Shown one piece after another: positions 44,313-53,963 of a stretch of 64,000 nucleotides of DNA; positions within the stretch are counted from its first letter, which is position 1, and each line of letters begins with the position of its first letter. Source of the stretch: an uncultured Erythrobacter sp. (GTDB taxonomy: Bacteria > Pseudomonadota > Alphaproteobacteria > Sphingomonadales > Sphingomonadaceae); the NCBI GenBank assembly GCA_913055155.1, contig CAJXJR010000001.1:62001-126000 (forward strand), written 5' to 3'. The notes below the pieces were generated by a model. That model ran no database searches. It was not told the DNA's origin and saw nothing but the letters and a program-made list of their open reading frames with translations. The translations under genes were made by a program, and so were the position numbers.

Positions 44313-45590
44313 TCAGGCGGCAGTGGGCGCATCCTGTCGTCGGGCGAGGAAGAACAGCCCGGTGCCGACCACGAAGACCAGCCCCAGCATCTGGTAGGCC
44401 GCTACGCTGGCATGGGTGGCGACCCAGATCGTGGCAATCGTCGCCAGCCCGGCCACGGGCAGGTGCCACCAGGGTGCCGCATCACCCTCGCGCCGTTCCA
44501 GCACCGGCAGGGCGAGGGCGGACAGCAGGTACATCACCAGCCGCGACAGCGTGCTGGTTACGGCCAGCGCGGCAAAGCCTCCCCACAGGCTGAACAGGAT
44601 CGCCGCCCCGCCATAGAACAGCACCGAGACATCGGGCGTTTGGAAGCGCGGGGAAACGTGGGCGAACAGGCTTGGCAGGGTGCCCTGTTCTGCCATGCCA
44701 TAAGTCATGCGTGGCACCACGATGCCGCCGTTCAGCGTGTTGGCGGCGACGGAAAAGGCGGCAGCCAGCGAAATCGCGATCACGCCGGCCTGCCCGGCCA
44801 CTGCATTTGCCGCTGCCGCCAGCGCGCTCTCGCCTCCCCCGGCGTCGGGCGCGATGGCCAGGTAGGCCCAGATGACGGCCATGTAGAACAGCGCCACGGC
44901 GGCCAGCGTGGTCATCAGCGCCAGCGGGATGGTGCGGCGCGGGTTCTTCAGCTCGCCGGCGGGGAAATTGCCATTTTCGAACGCCATGTAAGCGTAAAAG
45001 GTCAGCAGGACGACGCTTTCGAATTCGCTGAACTGCGGCAGGCTAAAGCCGATCGCCGGATCGCGCGTGGCCAGCCCCCACACCACCAGCACTACCAGCG
45101 GCGCCAGCTTGACCACGGTCATCAACCCCAGCGTGCCGACAGAGGCGCGCATGCCGACGAGGTTCACCAGCGTGACAAAGGCGATGAAGGCGATCGCCGC
45201 AGCGGAACTGACCATGGGGTTTGCCAGCACCGGGAACAGGACCGCGAGATAGGCGATGGCGACGTGCGCATTTGCCGCCACGGCCACCACGGCAGAGGCA
45301 TAGCGCATCCAGCCGGCCTGGAAGCCGAAGAACTTGCCGAAGGCGGCATTGGCATAGAGCACCGGCCCGCCGTGCCCGTCGAACCGCATGGCCAGCGCGG
45401 CAAAGACCCAGGCCAGCGGCAGGATCAACAGCGCGCCCAGCAGCATCATCCACGGTGCGAAATTGCCTACCGCGGCGACAAGTATTGCGGGCATGGCGAA
45501 GATGCCCGATCCGATCATGCCGTTCACCGGGAACAGCGCCGTGCCCCAGAAACCCACCGTGCGCGGCAGGGTGGCGGGTGTCTTGTCCAT
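44313..45590 (-). CDS. APC family amino acid permease
   Basis: A 425-residue inner-membrane transporter with about 12 helices and the APC-superfamily first-helix motif VNGMIGSGIFAMPA. Further conserved parts are FESVVLLTFYAYMAFENGNFPAGELKNPRRTIP (helix 6 to loop) and TLNGGIVVPRMTYGMAEQGTLP. Substrate probably an amino acid or amine; not predictable. The ATG at 45590 is directly before the first helix; upstream in-frame codons extend into the divergent uvrC promoter gap and are rejected. Confidence 0.88.
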   Translation of the reverse strand: MDKTPATLPRTVGFWGTALFPVNGMIGSGIFAMPAILVAAVGNFAPWMMLLGALLILPLAWVFAALAMRFDGHGGPVLYANAAFGKFFGFQAGWMRYASAVVAVAANAHVAIAYLAVLFPVLANPMVSSAAAIAFIAFVTLVNLVGMRASVGTLGLMTVVKLAPLVVLVVWGLATRDPAIGFSLPQFSEFESVVLLTFYAYMAFENGNFPAGELKNPRRTIPLALMTTLAAVALFYMAVIWAYLAIAPDAGGGESALAAAANAVAGQAGVIAISLAAAFSVAANTLNGGIVVPRMTYGMAEQGTLPSLFAHVSPRFQTPDVSVLFYGGAAILFSLWGGFAALAVTSTLSRLVMYLLSALALPVLERREGDAAPWWHLPVAGLATIATIWVATHASVAAYQMLGLVFVVGTGLFFLARRQDAPTAA

Positions 45591-45690
45591 GCAGCTGTTG
45601 CCCCCGTGATCCCGAAAAACCCACGCTGCCCTGTGGGGAGCGCAAGCGCAAGCTTTGCCAAGCGCGCGGTCAAGACCTATCTGACCTGCC

Positions 45691-47634
45691 ATGTCGCGAA
45701 CCGAAGCCGGATCCCCTTCAGACCCCCGTGGGGCAGAGCGTTTCAACGAGGAACGCGCCACCTACACGGTGAAGGGCAGCACGCAGCCCGACCTGGAGGC
45801 AGGCGTGGCGGCGATCCGCGAGGTGGTGAAGACGCTGAAGCCCAAGCCCGGCGTCTACCGCATGCTGGATGCGCGCGGCGACGTGCTCTACGTCGGCAAG
45901 GCGCGCAGCCTGAAGGCGCGGGTGGCGAACTACACCCAGGTGAAGAACCTTACCAACCGGCTGCAGCGGATGGTGGCGCAGACGCGGGCGATGGAGATCG
46001 TTACCACCAATTCCGAGGCAGAGGCGCTGCTGCTGGAAGCGCAATTCATCAAGCGCTTTCGCCCGCCCTACAACGTGCTGCTGCGCGACGACAAAAGCTT
46101 TCCCTTCATCCTGCTGCGCGAAGGGCACGATTTCCCGCGCATCATGAAGCACCGCGGCGCGCGCAAGGCCAAGGGCAACTATTACGGCCCCTTCGCCAGC
46201 GCCGGATCGGTCAATACGACGATTAACGCGCTGCAGAAGCTGTTCCTGCTAAGATCCTGTACAGACAGCTTTTTCGAGCGGCGTGACCGGCCCTGCCTGT
46301 TGTACCAGATCAAGCGCTGTTCGGCGCCGTGCGTGGGGCGGATCGACAAGGAAGGCTATGACGCGCTGCTGCAGGAGGCGAAGGATTTCCTGGGCGGCAA
46401 GTCGGGCGCGGTGCAGGCGCGGATCGAGGCGCAGATGCAGGAAGCGGCGGAGCAGCTGGACTTCGAAACTGCTGCCCTTCTGCGCGACCGGCTGCGCGCG
46501 GCCACTTTCATCCAGGGCAGCCAGGCGGTGAATGCCGATGGCGTGGGCGATGCCGACGTGTTCGCACTGGCCGCCAAGGGCGGGCAGGTCGGCGTGCAGG
46601 GGTTCTTCGTGCGCGGCGGGCAGAACTGGGGGCACAAGGCCTTCTTCCCCTCAAACACCCGCGAACTGGAAAAGGACGAGGTGCTCGCCCGCGTGCTGGC
46701 GCAGTTCTACGAGGAGGTGCCACCACCGCGCATGATCCTGGTTGACCGCGAACTGCCCGAACAGGCCCTGCTGGAAGAGGCCTTCAGCGAACTGGCGGGC
46801 CGCAAGGTGGCGATCAGCGTTCCCCAGCGCGGCGAGCGGCGCAAGCTGATGCAGCAGGCCAGCCGCAACGCGGTGGAGGCGCTGGACCGGCGGCTGGCGG
46901 AAAGCGGCACGCAGGCGAAGATCATGCGCGAAATGGCCGAATTCCTCGAACTGCCGGACATTCCGCAGCGCATCGAGATCTATGACAACAGCCATATCCA
47001 GGGCGCCAAGGCGGTGGGCGCGATGGTGGTGGCCGGGCCCGAAGGCTTCCTGAAGAACCAGTACCGCAAGTTCAACATCCGCGAGGCGCAGTCGAACGAC
47101 GATTTCGCCATGATGCGCGAAGTGATGCACCGCCGTTTCAGCCGGGCGATGAAAGAAGACCCGGATCGCGAACATGGCCTGTGGCCAGACCTGGTGCTGA
47201 TCGACGGGGGCAAGGGGCAGCTCTCGTCGGTGCGCGACACGCTGGAGGAGCTGGGCATCGAGGACGTGCCGCTGATCGGCATTGCCAAGGGTCCGCACCA
47301 CGGGCGCGAGGGGCGCGAGGTGTTCCACTTCCCCGACGGGCGGGAGAAGATGCTGCCCACCAATTCGCCCGTGCTGTTCTACCTCCAGCGTCTGCGCGAC
47401 GAGGTGCACCGCTTTGTGATCGGGGCGCACCGGGCGAAACGTAGCCGCGCCATTTCGGCATCCCCGCTGGACGAGATTCCCGGCATCGGCCCGGCGCGAA
47501 AGCGCGCGCTGCTGCTGCATTTCGGAACCGCCAGCAAGGTGCGCGCCGCCGCGCTGGACGACCTGAAACGCGTGCCAGGCGTCAGCGCAAGCGTGGCACA
47601 GGCGATCTATGATTTCTATCACGCCGGCGGCTGA
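45691..47634 (+). CDS. uvrC: Excinuclease ABC subunit C
   Basis: Makes both incisions in nucleotide excision repair. The 647-residue product has an N-terminal GIY-YIG nuclease (PGVYRML then VLYVGKARSLKARV), a Cys-containing linker (RPCLLYQIKRCSAPCVG), the UVR helix pair that contacts UvrB (about residues 250-280), the RNase H-like endonuclease (RIEIYDNSHIQGAKAVGAMV, then LVLIDGGKGQL) and C-terminal helix-hairpin-helix motifs (IPGIGPARKRALL). The N-terminal 35 residues before the nuclease are longer than usual. No SOS box was recognised in the 100-bp divergent gap. Confidence 0.97.
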   Translation: MSRTEAGSPSDPRGAERFNEERATYTVKGSTQPDLEAGVAAIREVVKTLKPKPGVYRMLDARGDVLYVGKARSLKARVANYTQVKNLTNRLQRMVAQTRAMEIVTTNSEAEALLLEAQFIKRFRPPYNVLLRDDKSFPFILLREGHDFPRIMKHRGARKAKGNYYGPFASAGSVNTTINALQKLFLLRSCTDSFFERRDRPCLLYQIKRCSAPCVGRIDKEGYDALLQEAKDFLGGKSGAVQARIEAQMQEAAEQLDFETAALLRDRLRAATFIQGSQAVNADGVGDADVFALAAKGGQVGVQGFFVRGGQNWGHKAFFPSNTRELEKDEVLARVLAQFYEEVPPPRMILVDRELPEQALLEEAFSELAGRKVAISVPQRGERRKLMQQASRNAVEALDRRLAESGTQAKIMREMAEFLELPDIPQRIEIYDNSHIQGAKAVGAMVVAGPEGFLKNQYRKFNIREAQSNDDFAMMREVMHRRFSRAMKEDPDREHGLWPDLVLIDGGKGQLSSVRDTLEELGIEDVPLIGIAKGPHHGREGREVFHFPDGREKMLPTNSPVLFYLQRLRDEVHRFVIGAHRAKRSRAISASPLDEIPGIGPARKRALLLHFGTASKVRAAALDDLKRVPGVSASVAQAIYDFYHAGG

Positions 47635-47643
47635 TGCGGGCGG

Positions 47644-47657
47644 TTGACCCGTATCAA
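47644..47657 (+). promoter_or_regulatory. FNR/FixK-type binding site upstream of the universal stress gene
   Basis: TTGACCCGTATCAA (TTGAC-N4-ATCAA) matches the CRP-FNR family consensus TTGAT-N4-ATCAA with one change. It ends 49 bp before the start of the universal stress protein gene. Such genes are often activated by FnrL/FixK at low oxygen in alphaproteobacteria. No regulator gene is in the window. Confidence 0.6.
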
Positions 47658-47706
47658 TGACGGGGCAGGCTGTGGTATCCATTCTTCTCAGGCAAAGGAG
47701 GATGCC

Positions 47707-48522
47707 ATGCGATCGCTACTCGTTCACACCCACGACGATGACTGTTTCGAAGCCCGCCTGCAGGTGGCGCTGGATATGGCCCGCAAGTTCGACGCCCACC
47801 TCACCCTGATGCAGACCATCGCCTACGATGTGGTCGTGCCGACCGATCCCTTCGGCGTTTCCGCCGTCGATGTCTCGGCGGCCAATCTCGAACTGGCGAA
47901 GGAATTTCGGGCGAAGGTGGAACAGCGGTTGAAGCAGGAAGACGCGCGCTGGGACTGGACGGTGGAGACCGGCTACGACGGCACCAGCATGACGCGGCAC
48001 GCCGCGCTGAACGACCTGGCGCTGGTATCGGGCACGGTGGCCGGGTCCGACAGCCGCAGGCCATCCCCGCTGGCGGGCATGCTGGCGATCCATTGCCGCT
48101 CGCCGATCATGGTGGTGCCGAAGGCTTCGCGCGGGATCGACGCCGGCAAGCCTGCGGTCGTGTGCTGGAACGGCTCGCTGGAAGCGGCCCGTGCCATGCG
48201 GGCAGCGGTGCCGTTGCTGCAAGCGTCGGGCACGGTGCATGTCGTCAGCGTCGGCGATCCGTCGGACGAGGATGACGACAAGTTGCCGGCCATTGCCGGG
48301 GCCAGCTACCTGGAACGCCACGGCGTGGATTGCGAAGTGGTGGAACTGCCCGACGGATCGGAGCCGGTGCACGAGGTGCTGCGCAAGGCCGCCGAAGCGC
48401 GCGAGGCCGGGCTGATGGTGATGGGCGCCTATGGCCAGCCACGCTTTATCGAAACGCTGTTCGGCGGGGTTACCCGGTCTGTGCTGGCAGAGCCGCCGAT
48501 GCCCGTGCTTATGGCGCACTAG
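47707..48522 (+). CDS. Universal stress protein family (UspA-like)
   Basis: A 271-residue protein with two Usp-like halves. The first half (RSLLVHTHDDDCFEARLQVALDMARKFDAHLTLMQ) is degenerate; the second keeps the fold and the nucleotide-binding-type end MVMGAYGQPRFIETLFGGVTRSVL, which matches the G-x2-G-x9-G-[ST] loop of ATP-binding Usp proteins. A strong AAAGGAGG ribosome-binding site precedes the ATG and an FNR/FixK box lies upstream. Role is probably survival under oxygen limitation or stress (inference). Confidence 0.88.
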   Translation: MRSLLVHTHDDDCFEARLQVALDMARKFDAHLTLMQTIAYDVVVPTDPFGVSAVDVSAANLELAKEFRAKVEQRLKQEDARWDWTVETGYDGTSMTRHAALNDLALVSGTVAGSDSRRPSPLAGMLAIHCRSPIMVVPKASRGIDAGKPAVVCWNGSLEAARAMRAAVPLLQASGTVHVVSVGDPSDEDDDKLPAIAGASYLERHGVDCEVVELPDGSEPVHEVLRKAAEAREAGLMVMGAYGQPRFIETLFGGVTRSVLAEPPMPVLMAH

Positions 48523-48536
48523 GGCGCCACCCGTGG

Positions 48537-49436
48537 TCAGGTGTGGCGCAACATGCCCTCTTGCGCCACACTGGCCACCAGCCTGCCATCGCGCGAGAAG
48601 ATCTGCCCGCGCGCCAGCCCGCGCGCATGGCCCGACCACGGACTTTCGGTAGCGTAGAGCAGCCATTCATCGACGGCGAAACTGTCGTGGAACCACAAGG
48701 CATGGTCGAGGCTGGCCGCCTTCACGGTGGGGTCGAAGACCCCTTTGCCATGCGGATGCAGGGCGGTGCCGAGCAGGTGGAAATCCGAAATGTAGGCCAG
48801 CACCGCGCGGTGCACGGCGGGTTCGGGCGGCAGCGGAGCCACCGTGCGGAACCAGACGTGGCTGACCGGCTCGCGCACTTCGGGCTTCAGCCAGTCGCGC
48901 GGCTCGACAGAACGGAAATCGATGGGGGACGGACGCTCGGCCAGTCGCCGCAGCGGACCTTCCGGCAGCGCCTTGGCCACCTGCTTCTGCAGGTCGCTGT
49001 CGGGCACCAGCTCTTCCGGGCCGGGCACCTCGGGCATTTGCGGGGCCTGGTGGTGCGGGCCGCCCACCGGGATCTGGAACGATGCCGTCAGGTTCAGGAT
49101 GGGCTTGCCATCCTGGCTGGCGACCACACGCCGGTTGGAAAAGCTGCGCCCGTCAAGGTCGCGCTTCACGCGGAATTCGATCGGCAGGTCATCGCTGCCC
49201 GGACGCAGGAAATAGGCGTGCAGCGAATGCGCCTCTCGCCCCTCTTCCACGGTGTGGCGCGCCGCGCCCAGCGCCTGGGCAATGGCCTGCCCGCCGAACA
49301 CGCGGCCGGTGCCATCGGGATGCTTGCGCCCGATGAAACGGTCGCCGCCCTTGTGCTCCAGGTTCAGAAGCAGGACCAGGCAGGCGACGAGTTCTTCGGG
49401 TGTCTGGGGCATGTTGGAAGCCATTGCCTGTCGCAT
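48537..49436 (-). CDS. tesB: Acyl-CoA thioesterase II
   Basis: Hydrolyses acyl-CoA to free fatty acid and CoA. The 299-residue length fits the double hot-dog TesB fold. Conserved parts include RVFGGQAIAQAL and HSLHAYFLRPGS in the first half and KAASLDHALWFHDSF with the catalytic Asp in the second; the C-terminal GLARGQIFSRDGRLVASVAQEG carries the Gln. A second ATG four codons in could be the true start. Converges with the stress-protein gene over 14 bp. Confidence 0.94.
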   Translation of the reverse strand: MRQAMASNMPQTPEELVACLVLLLNLEHKGGDRFIGRKHPDGTGRVFGGQAIAQALGAARHTVEEGREAHSLHAYFLRPGSDDLPIEFRVKRDLDGRSFSNRRVVASQDGKPILNLTASFQIPVGGPHHQAPQMPEVPGPEELVPDSDLQKQVAKALPEGPLRRLAERPSPIDFRSVEPRDWLKPEVREPVSHVWFRTVAPLPPEPAVHRAVLAYISDFHLLGTALHPHGKGVFDPTVKAASLDHALWFHDSFAVDEWLLYATESPWSGHARGLARGQIFSRDGRLVASVAQEGMLRHT

Positions 49437-49480
49437 TGCGCCTCCACCCGCACTTCGTCAAGCGATGGACACCGTCCGGC

Positions 49481-50365
49481 CTAGAGCAAACCCGGAATCC
49501 GCCTTGCAATCCTGCAGCCAAGCGCCTTCAGGCGATTCTGCCTGGGCCAGCGATTGGTCGAGCGCGGAGTCATGCCCCAGCGACGCAGCAGGTGGTTGAA
49601 GGCGCGGGCATCGGCTTCGTCATAGCTCCAGTTGGAACGCCAGGTGATCGACAGCGACACCGACACCTCGGTTCCGTTGCGCACGTAATGCGGTGCCATA
49701 ACCGGCACGTAGACCGCATCGCCCGGATGTAGGGGGAAGGTAATGCCGAAATCGGCAAAGGTCTCTTCCCAACCCAGTTCGCGTCCACCGCCGGTGTGAT
49801 AGGCTTCGTGCACCTTGTCGGGCGCGAAGCGGTTGTCGCCTGCGGGCCACAGCGTCATCGCCTTGCTGCCGCGCAGTTGCAGCAGGATGTTGTGCTCCGG
49901 GTCGAAGTGATAGGGTGTTACCGCGTCGGGACTGGTGACGAAGATGAAGCCCTGCGGCGTCAGCATTTCGCCGGTTGCCGGCTCGATCACTTCGCGCATT
50001 TCGTCCAGCAGTTCGTGCAGCAGCCCGGCATAGGCCGGGTCCTGTTCGATGTTCTTCAGCACCGCCCAGCTGTTGGCGCTGTCGATCTCGCGGATGGTTT
50101 CGCCGATCGTCCTGCCGGTCGCGCCGGGCTTTTCGGTGATGCCGATAGGCAAGTCGCCGCGATTGTATTCGATGCTTGCTGCGGGAAGCGTCTCTCCCAG
50201 CTGGGCCAGGGCTTCCAGTTCCAGCAGCGGATGCGCCACCAGGTCATGCGTCAGCTTGTGCGCACCTTCGGGATAGGAGGCAGCGAAGTAGGCGCGGCTG
50301 CGCGCGGGGAAGATCTGCTTTCCGCCCACCTGGCGGCCGTGCAGGTTTCCGACATAGTGACTCAT
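49481..50365 (-). CDS. Cupin_8/JmjC-like putative 2-oxoglutarate oxygenase
   Basis: A 294-residue protein with a single cupin (JmjC-like) domain. The iron-binding HxD is seen in TPYHFDPEHNILLQLRG and a second His in VPVMAPHYVRNGTEVSV, the arrangement of Fe(II)/2-oxoglutarate hydroxylases. The N-terminal 100 residues are not recognised. The C-terminal 45 residues are basic. The target may be a protein side chain or small molecule (inference). It overlaps the GNAT gene by 4 bp, so the two are translationally coupled, which suggests that they act on the same substrate or pathway. Confidence 0.75.
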   Translation of the reverse strand: MSHYVGNLHGRQVGGKQIFPARSRAYFAASYPEGAHKLTHDLVAHPLLELEALAQLGETLPAASIEYNRGDLPIGITEKPGATGRTIGETIREIDSANSWAVLKNIEQDPAYAGLLHELLDEMREVIEPATGEMLTPQGFIFVTSPDAVTPYHFDPEHNILLQLRGSKAMTLWPAGDNRFAPDKVHEAYHTGGGRELGWEETFADFGITFPLHPGDAVYVPVMAPHYVRNGTEVSVSLSITWRSNWSYDEADARAFNHLLRRWGMTPRSTNRWPRQNRLKALGCRIARRIPGLL

Positions 50366-51546
50366 GACAATCCTCTCGCGCCGCGTCCGGTTTCAAGCCG
50401 GATCAGTGTGGCGAAGGCGGCGCGGCGCAGCTTGCCTCCGATGCCGATGGATCGGCGTTGGATCACCCGGCGCTCGCGCCAGAAGTGATCGATCATGGGA
50501 TGGTCCTGCGCGGCACAGCTGTCGGCCCAGCCAATGTCTTCGCGGTCGAGCAGGTCCAGGTTTTCGCGTTGCAGCAGCACGCCGGGCGAGAAGCGCGAAA
50601 ACGCCTCGTCGAAGGCGGTCTTGTAGGAATAGGCCCCCGGCGCGGTAATGAAGTTGGCCAGCATCGCAATCGGCCTGCCGTCGAGCCGCAGAGCCAGGCG
50701 TTCCAGCCGACCGCGCGCGGCGGCCCCGGCGATGGCATACCGGAACAGCTCGCGCGTCGCGTCCTGGCTTTGCATGGCGGAGCCTGCCTCTCCCTTCCAG
50801 CCGCGCGCTTCCAGTTCCATGAATTCGCGCGTCCAGTCGGCCACGCCCGAATAGTCGGTCAGGCGCTCCACGGTGAAGCTGCCTTCCTCTTCCAGCCGCC
50901 GCCGCTGGCGGCGCAGTTCCTTGCGCTTCTTGGTGGACAAGGAGGCCGCGAAATAGCTTTCCGCCGATTGCGATGAAGACAGCATGGCGCGTTCTTCGGT
51001 CATCACGGTCGCGGTCGGGCGCGGGGCCTCGGCCAGCACCGTGGCCAGCGCATCGTGCAGCGGGCCTTCGGCGGGTACGTGCGAAAGGTGCAGGAACAGG
51101 GGGAGCCCGCCCGCGCTGTCGCACCATGCCAGCAAGGCGCGCCAGAATGCGCGTTCGAACCCCTTGGCCACCAGCGGCTGGCCCAGGAAGCAGTTGGGAT
51201 GAACCCAGTTCGCGAAGTGCGGGATCGGATGGCCGTAATAGTCACGCAGACGGCAGACCGGCATCAGGCCCGCCAGCTGGCCCTCGGCCTCCAGCGCCAG
51301 AAGGGAAACCTCGCCCTGCTTGTCCATCGCCCGCAGCGAGGGCAGCAGGTACCAGCTTTCGTAGAACGGGTTGGGCTCTGTGGCCCATTCGGCCAGCGCA
51401 TCCCACGCGCCGATCCGGTCACGCCGGTCGAAACTGCGCCAGTCCGCCTCCTTCACCACCACGCGTGGGGCGGGGGCACTGCGCACGGGCGCAATTGTGC
51501 CGCCGTCGAAGGCGCCAAGGCGGGGAAGGGGGGCGTCATAAGCCAA
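50362..51546 (-). CDS. GNAT-fold acetyltransferase, CelD/BcsL (PF13480) type
   Basis: A 394-residue double-GNAT protein. The first half (GEVSLLALEAEGQLAGLMPVCRL) and the second (LERLALRLDGRPIAMLANFITAPGAYSYKTAFDEAFSRFSPGVLL) are typical of the BioF2/CelD acyltransferase family found in polysaccharide and lipid gene clusters. The middle has a Lys/Arg-rich segment (STKKRKELRRQRRRLEEEG) characteristic of this family. Start is uncertain: the TTG at 51546 lacks a good ribosome-binding site; a GTG near residue 22 is an alternative. It is coupled to the cupin gene downstream. Confidence 0.78.
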   Translation of the reverse strand: MAYDAPLPRLGAFDGGTIAPVRSAPAPRVVVKEADWRSFDRRDRIGAWDALAEWATEPNPFYESWYLLPSLRAMDKQGEVSLLALEAEGQLAGLMPVCRLRDYYGHPIPHFANWVHPNCFLGQPLVAKGFERAFWRALLAWCDSAGGLPLFLHLSHVPAEGPLHDALATVLAEAPRPTATVMTEERAMLSSSQSAESYFAASLSTKKRKELRRQRRRLEEEGSFTVERLTDYSGVADWTREFMELEARGWKGEAGSAMQSQDATRELFRYAIAGAAARGRLERLALRLDGRPIAMLANFITAPGAYSYKTAFDEAFSRFSPGVLLQRENLDLLDREDIGWADSCAAQDHPMIDHFWRERRVIQRRSIGIGGKLRRAAFATLIRLETGRGARGLS

Positions 51547-51580
51547 GGAAAAGGGTTAACCTCTCGTCGCGGGATAGACC

Positions 51581-51594
51581 GGGGAACATTCCCC
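51581..51594. repeat. Palindrome GGGGAACATTCCCC upstream of the GNAT gene
   Basis: A 14-bp dyad with 6-bp arms, 35 bp before the GNAT start. On the plus strand it is followed by TTTTCT, on the minus strand it precedes the GNAT leader. It could be an operator or a weak terminator. Confidence 0.35.
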
Positions 51595-51641
51595 TTTTCT
51601 AGGGCGAGGGCGACAAGGAAGGTTTAAGTGCAAAGGTAAAG

Positions 51642-51675
51642 AAAACCCTCCCCGACACCGGCCGGGGAGGGTTTT
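51642..51675 (-). terminator. Strong rho-independent terminator of hppA
   Basis: A 13-bp perfect stem (51642-51654 with 51663-51675) around an 8-nt loop, 33 bp beyond the hppA stop. T-rich tracts lie on both sides, so it also works from the plus strand. It is the best intrinsic terminator in the window. Confidence 0.85.
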
Positions 51676-51708
51676 TGTTAACCCAACAATGGGTGGGCTG
51701 AACGCGCC

Positions 51709-53826
51709 TTAAACGTGTCCGGCCAGCGCGGCGAGCAGCAGCAGCGCCACGATATTGGTGATCTTGATCATCGGGTTCACGGCCGGGCCCGCGGTGTCCT
51801 TGTAGGGATCGCCCACGGTATCGCCGGTAACGGCGGCCTTGTGGGCTTCGGAGCCCTTGCCGCCGTGGTTGCCGTCTTCGATGTACTTCTTGGCGTTATC
51901 CCATGCACCGCCACCGGCAGTCATGGAAAGCGCCACGAACAGGCCACCGACGATTACGCCCAGCAGCAGCGCGCCCAGAGCGGCAAAGCCGTTCTCTTCG
52001 CCTGCCACCCAGGTGATAACGAAATAGACCACGATCGGTGCAAGCACCGGCAGCAGCGAAGGCACGATCATTTCCTTGATCGCGGCCTTCGTCACCAGGT
52101 CCACCGTGCGGGCATAGTTCGGGCGGCTGGTGCCCGCCATGATGCCCGGATCGTTGGCGAACTGCTCGCGCACGTCCTTCACCACGTCACCCGCGGCGCG
52201 GCCCACGGCGGTCATGCCCATGGCACCGAACAGGTACGGCAGCAGCGCGCCCAGCAGCAGGCCCACGATCACGTAGGGATTCTCGAGGCTGAAATCGACC
52301 GAGATATCCGGGAAGAAGATCCCGAGGTCGGTGGTGTAGGCAGCGAACAGCACCAGCGCGGCAAGGCCGGCGGAACCGATGGCATAGCCCTTGGTCACGG
52401 CCTTGGTGGTGTTGCCCACGGCATCCAGCAGGTCGGTCTTTTCGCGGACGCTATCGTCCAGACCGGCCATTTCGGCGATGCCGCCGGCGTTGTCCGTCAC
52501 CGGGCCATAGGCGTCCAGCGCCACGACCATGCCAGCCAGCGCCAGCATGGCGGTTGCGCCGTAGGCGAGGCCGATCAGGCCGGCCAGCTGGTAGGCGCCG
52601 ATAATCGCCGCGATGATGGCGATGGTCGGCAGGGCGGTGGATTCGAGGCTGATGGCAAGGCCCTGAATCACGTTGGTGCCATGCCCCGTTTCCGAGCTCT
52701 TGGCGATCGAGCGCACCGGACGGAAGCCCGTGCCGGTGTAGTACTCGGTGATCCAGATGATGACGCCGGTCAGCACCAGGCCGATCACCGCGCAATAGAA
52801 CAGGTCCCAGCCGGTGAAGGGAACCATGTCGGTGCCCGGATTAATGACGGTGTTCATGTCGATCTCGACCGTGCCCAGCGCGCGCATGGTGACATACCAG
52901 ATGAGCGGAATGGCCAGCACGGCGGTGACGAGGAAGCCCTTGTACATGGCGCCCATCACGTTACTGCCGCCACCCAGGCGGACGAAATAGGTGCCGATGA
53001 TGCTGGTAAGGATGCAGGCACCCCCGATCAGCAGCGGCAGGGCCATCAGCGGCAGCAGCGCATCGCCCAGCGAGGTGAGCAGCAGCGCGGTGAGCACCAT
53101 GGTGGCGCCCACGGTGACGACGTAGGTCTCGAACAGGTCGGCGGCCATGCCGGCACAGTCGCCCACGTTGTCGCCCACGTTGTCGGCGATCACGGCGGGG
53201 TTGCGGGGGTCATCCTCGGGGATGCCTGCTTCCACCTTGCCGACAAGGTCTGCGCCCACGTCAGCCGCCTTGGTGAAGATACCGCCGCCAAGACGCGCGA
53301 AGATGGAGATCAGCGAGGCACCGAAGGCCAGCGCCACCAGCGCATCCACCACGGTGCGGCTGCTGGCTTCCAGCGCCATCGGGCCGACCAGCACGTAGAA
53401 GAAGACGGAAATGGCCAGCAGGGCCAGGCCCGCCACCAGCATGCCGGTGATGGCGCCCGCGCGGAAGGCCAGCGTCAGGCCCTGTTGCAGGCCCTTGCTT
53501 GCCGCCTGTGCGGTGCGCACGTTGGACTTCACCGAGATGTTCATCCCGATATAGCCCGCCACGCCCGACAGCACGGCACCGATCACAAAGCCCGTGGCCG
53601 AGATCGGGCCGAGGAAGACCCCGACCAGCACGGCCACGACCACGCCGACCATGCCGATGGTGGTGTACTGGCGGTTGAGGTAGGCCTTCGCGCCTTCCTG
53701 GATCGCCCCTGCGATTTCCTGCATTTTTTCGTTGCCGGCATCCGAGCCGAGCACCTGGCGGCTGGTGACGAAACCGTAGACAACGGCAAGCAGTCCCAGG
53801 CCAATAGCGATAAGTATGAGGTCCAT
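51709..53826 (-). CDS. hppA: Proton-translocating membrane pyrophosphatase, K+-independent type
   Basis: Couples pyrophosphate hydrolysis to proton pumping across the inner membrane. The 705-residue product has about 16 helices and the catalytic loops [21 protein letters not shown] and [19 protein letters not shown]. The determinant of potassium dependence reads [16 protein letters not shown]: Lys then Thr three residues later, the pattern of K+-independent H+-pumps (K+-dependent enzymes have Ala at both places). It is transcribed separately from thiL: 137 bp upstream with a CCCGG-CAGAA-CCGGG hairpin in the leader, and a strong terminator after it. Confidence 0.96.
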   Translation of the reverse strand: MDLILIAIGLGLLAVVYGFVTSRQVLGSDAGNEKMQEIAGAIQEGAKAYLNRQYTTIGMVGVVVAVLVGVFLGPISATGFVIGAVLSGVAGYIGMNISVKSNVRTAQAASKGLQQGLTLAFRAGAITGMLVAGLALLAISVFFYVLVGPMALEASSRTVVDALVALAFGASLISIFARLGGGIFTKAADVGADLVGKVEAGIPEDDPRNPAVIADNVGDNVGDCAGMAADLFETYVVTVGATMVLTALLLTSLGDALLPLMALPLLIGGACILTSIIGTYFVRLGGGSNVMGAMYKGFLVTAVLAIPLIWYVTMRALGTVEIDMNTVINPGTDMVPFTGWDLFYCAVIGLVLTGVIIWITEYYTGTGFRPVRSIAKSSETGHGTNVIQGLAISLESTALPTIAIIAAIIGAYQLAGLIGLAYGATAMLALAGMVVALDAYGPVTDNAGGIAEMAGLDDSVREKTDLLDAVGNTTKAVTKGYAIGSAGLAALVLFAAYTTDLGIFFPDISVDFSLENPYVIVGLLLGALLPYLFGAMGMTAVGRAAGDVVKDVREQFANDPGIMAGTSRPNYARTVDLVTKAAIKEMIVPSLLPVLAPIVVYFVITWVAGEENGFAALGALLLGVIVGGLFVALSMTAGGGAWDNAKKYIEDGNHGGKGSEAHKAAVTGDTVGDPYKDTAGPAVNPMIKITNIVALLLLAALAGHV

Positions 53827-53963
53827 GACCTGCTATTCCCCTCTTCCCTAAAATGAAAACGGCCCGGTTCTGCCGGGTCCGCCTAGGGGCACAGGGCTAA
53901 CACACTGGCGCTCTTTCACAAGCGTGAATGCGCGTTTTCCACGCTGCGGGGTGCCAAAGCGGC

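Noticed and set aside
45591-45690. LexA-type SOS box before uvrC
   Set aside because: No GTTC-N7-GTTC pattern was found in the 100-bp gap.
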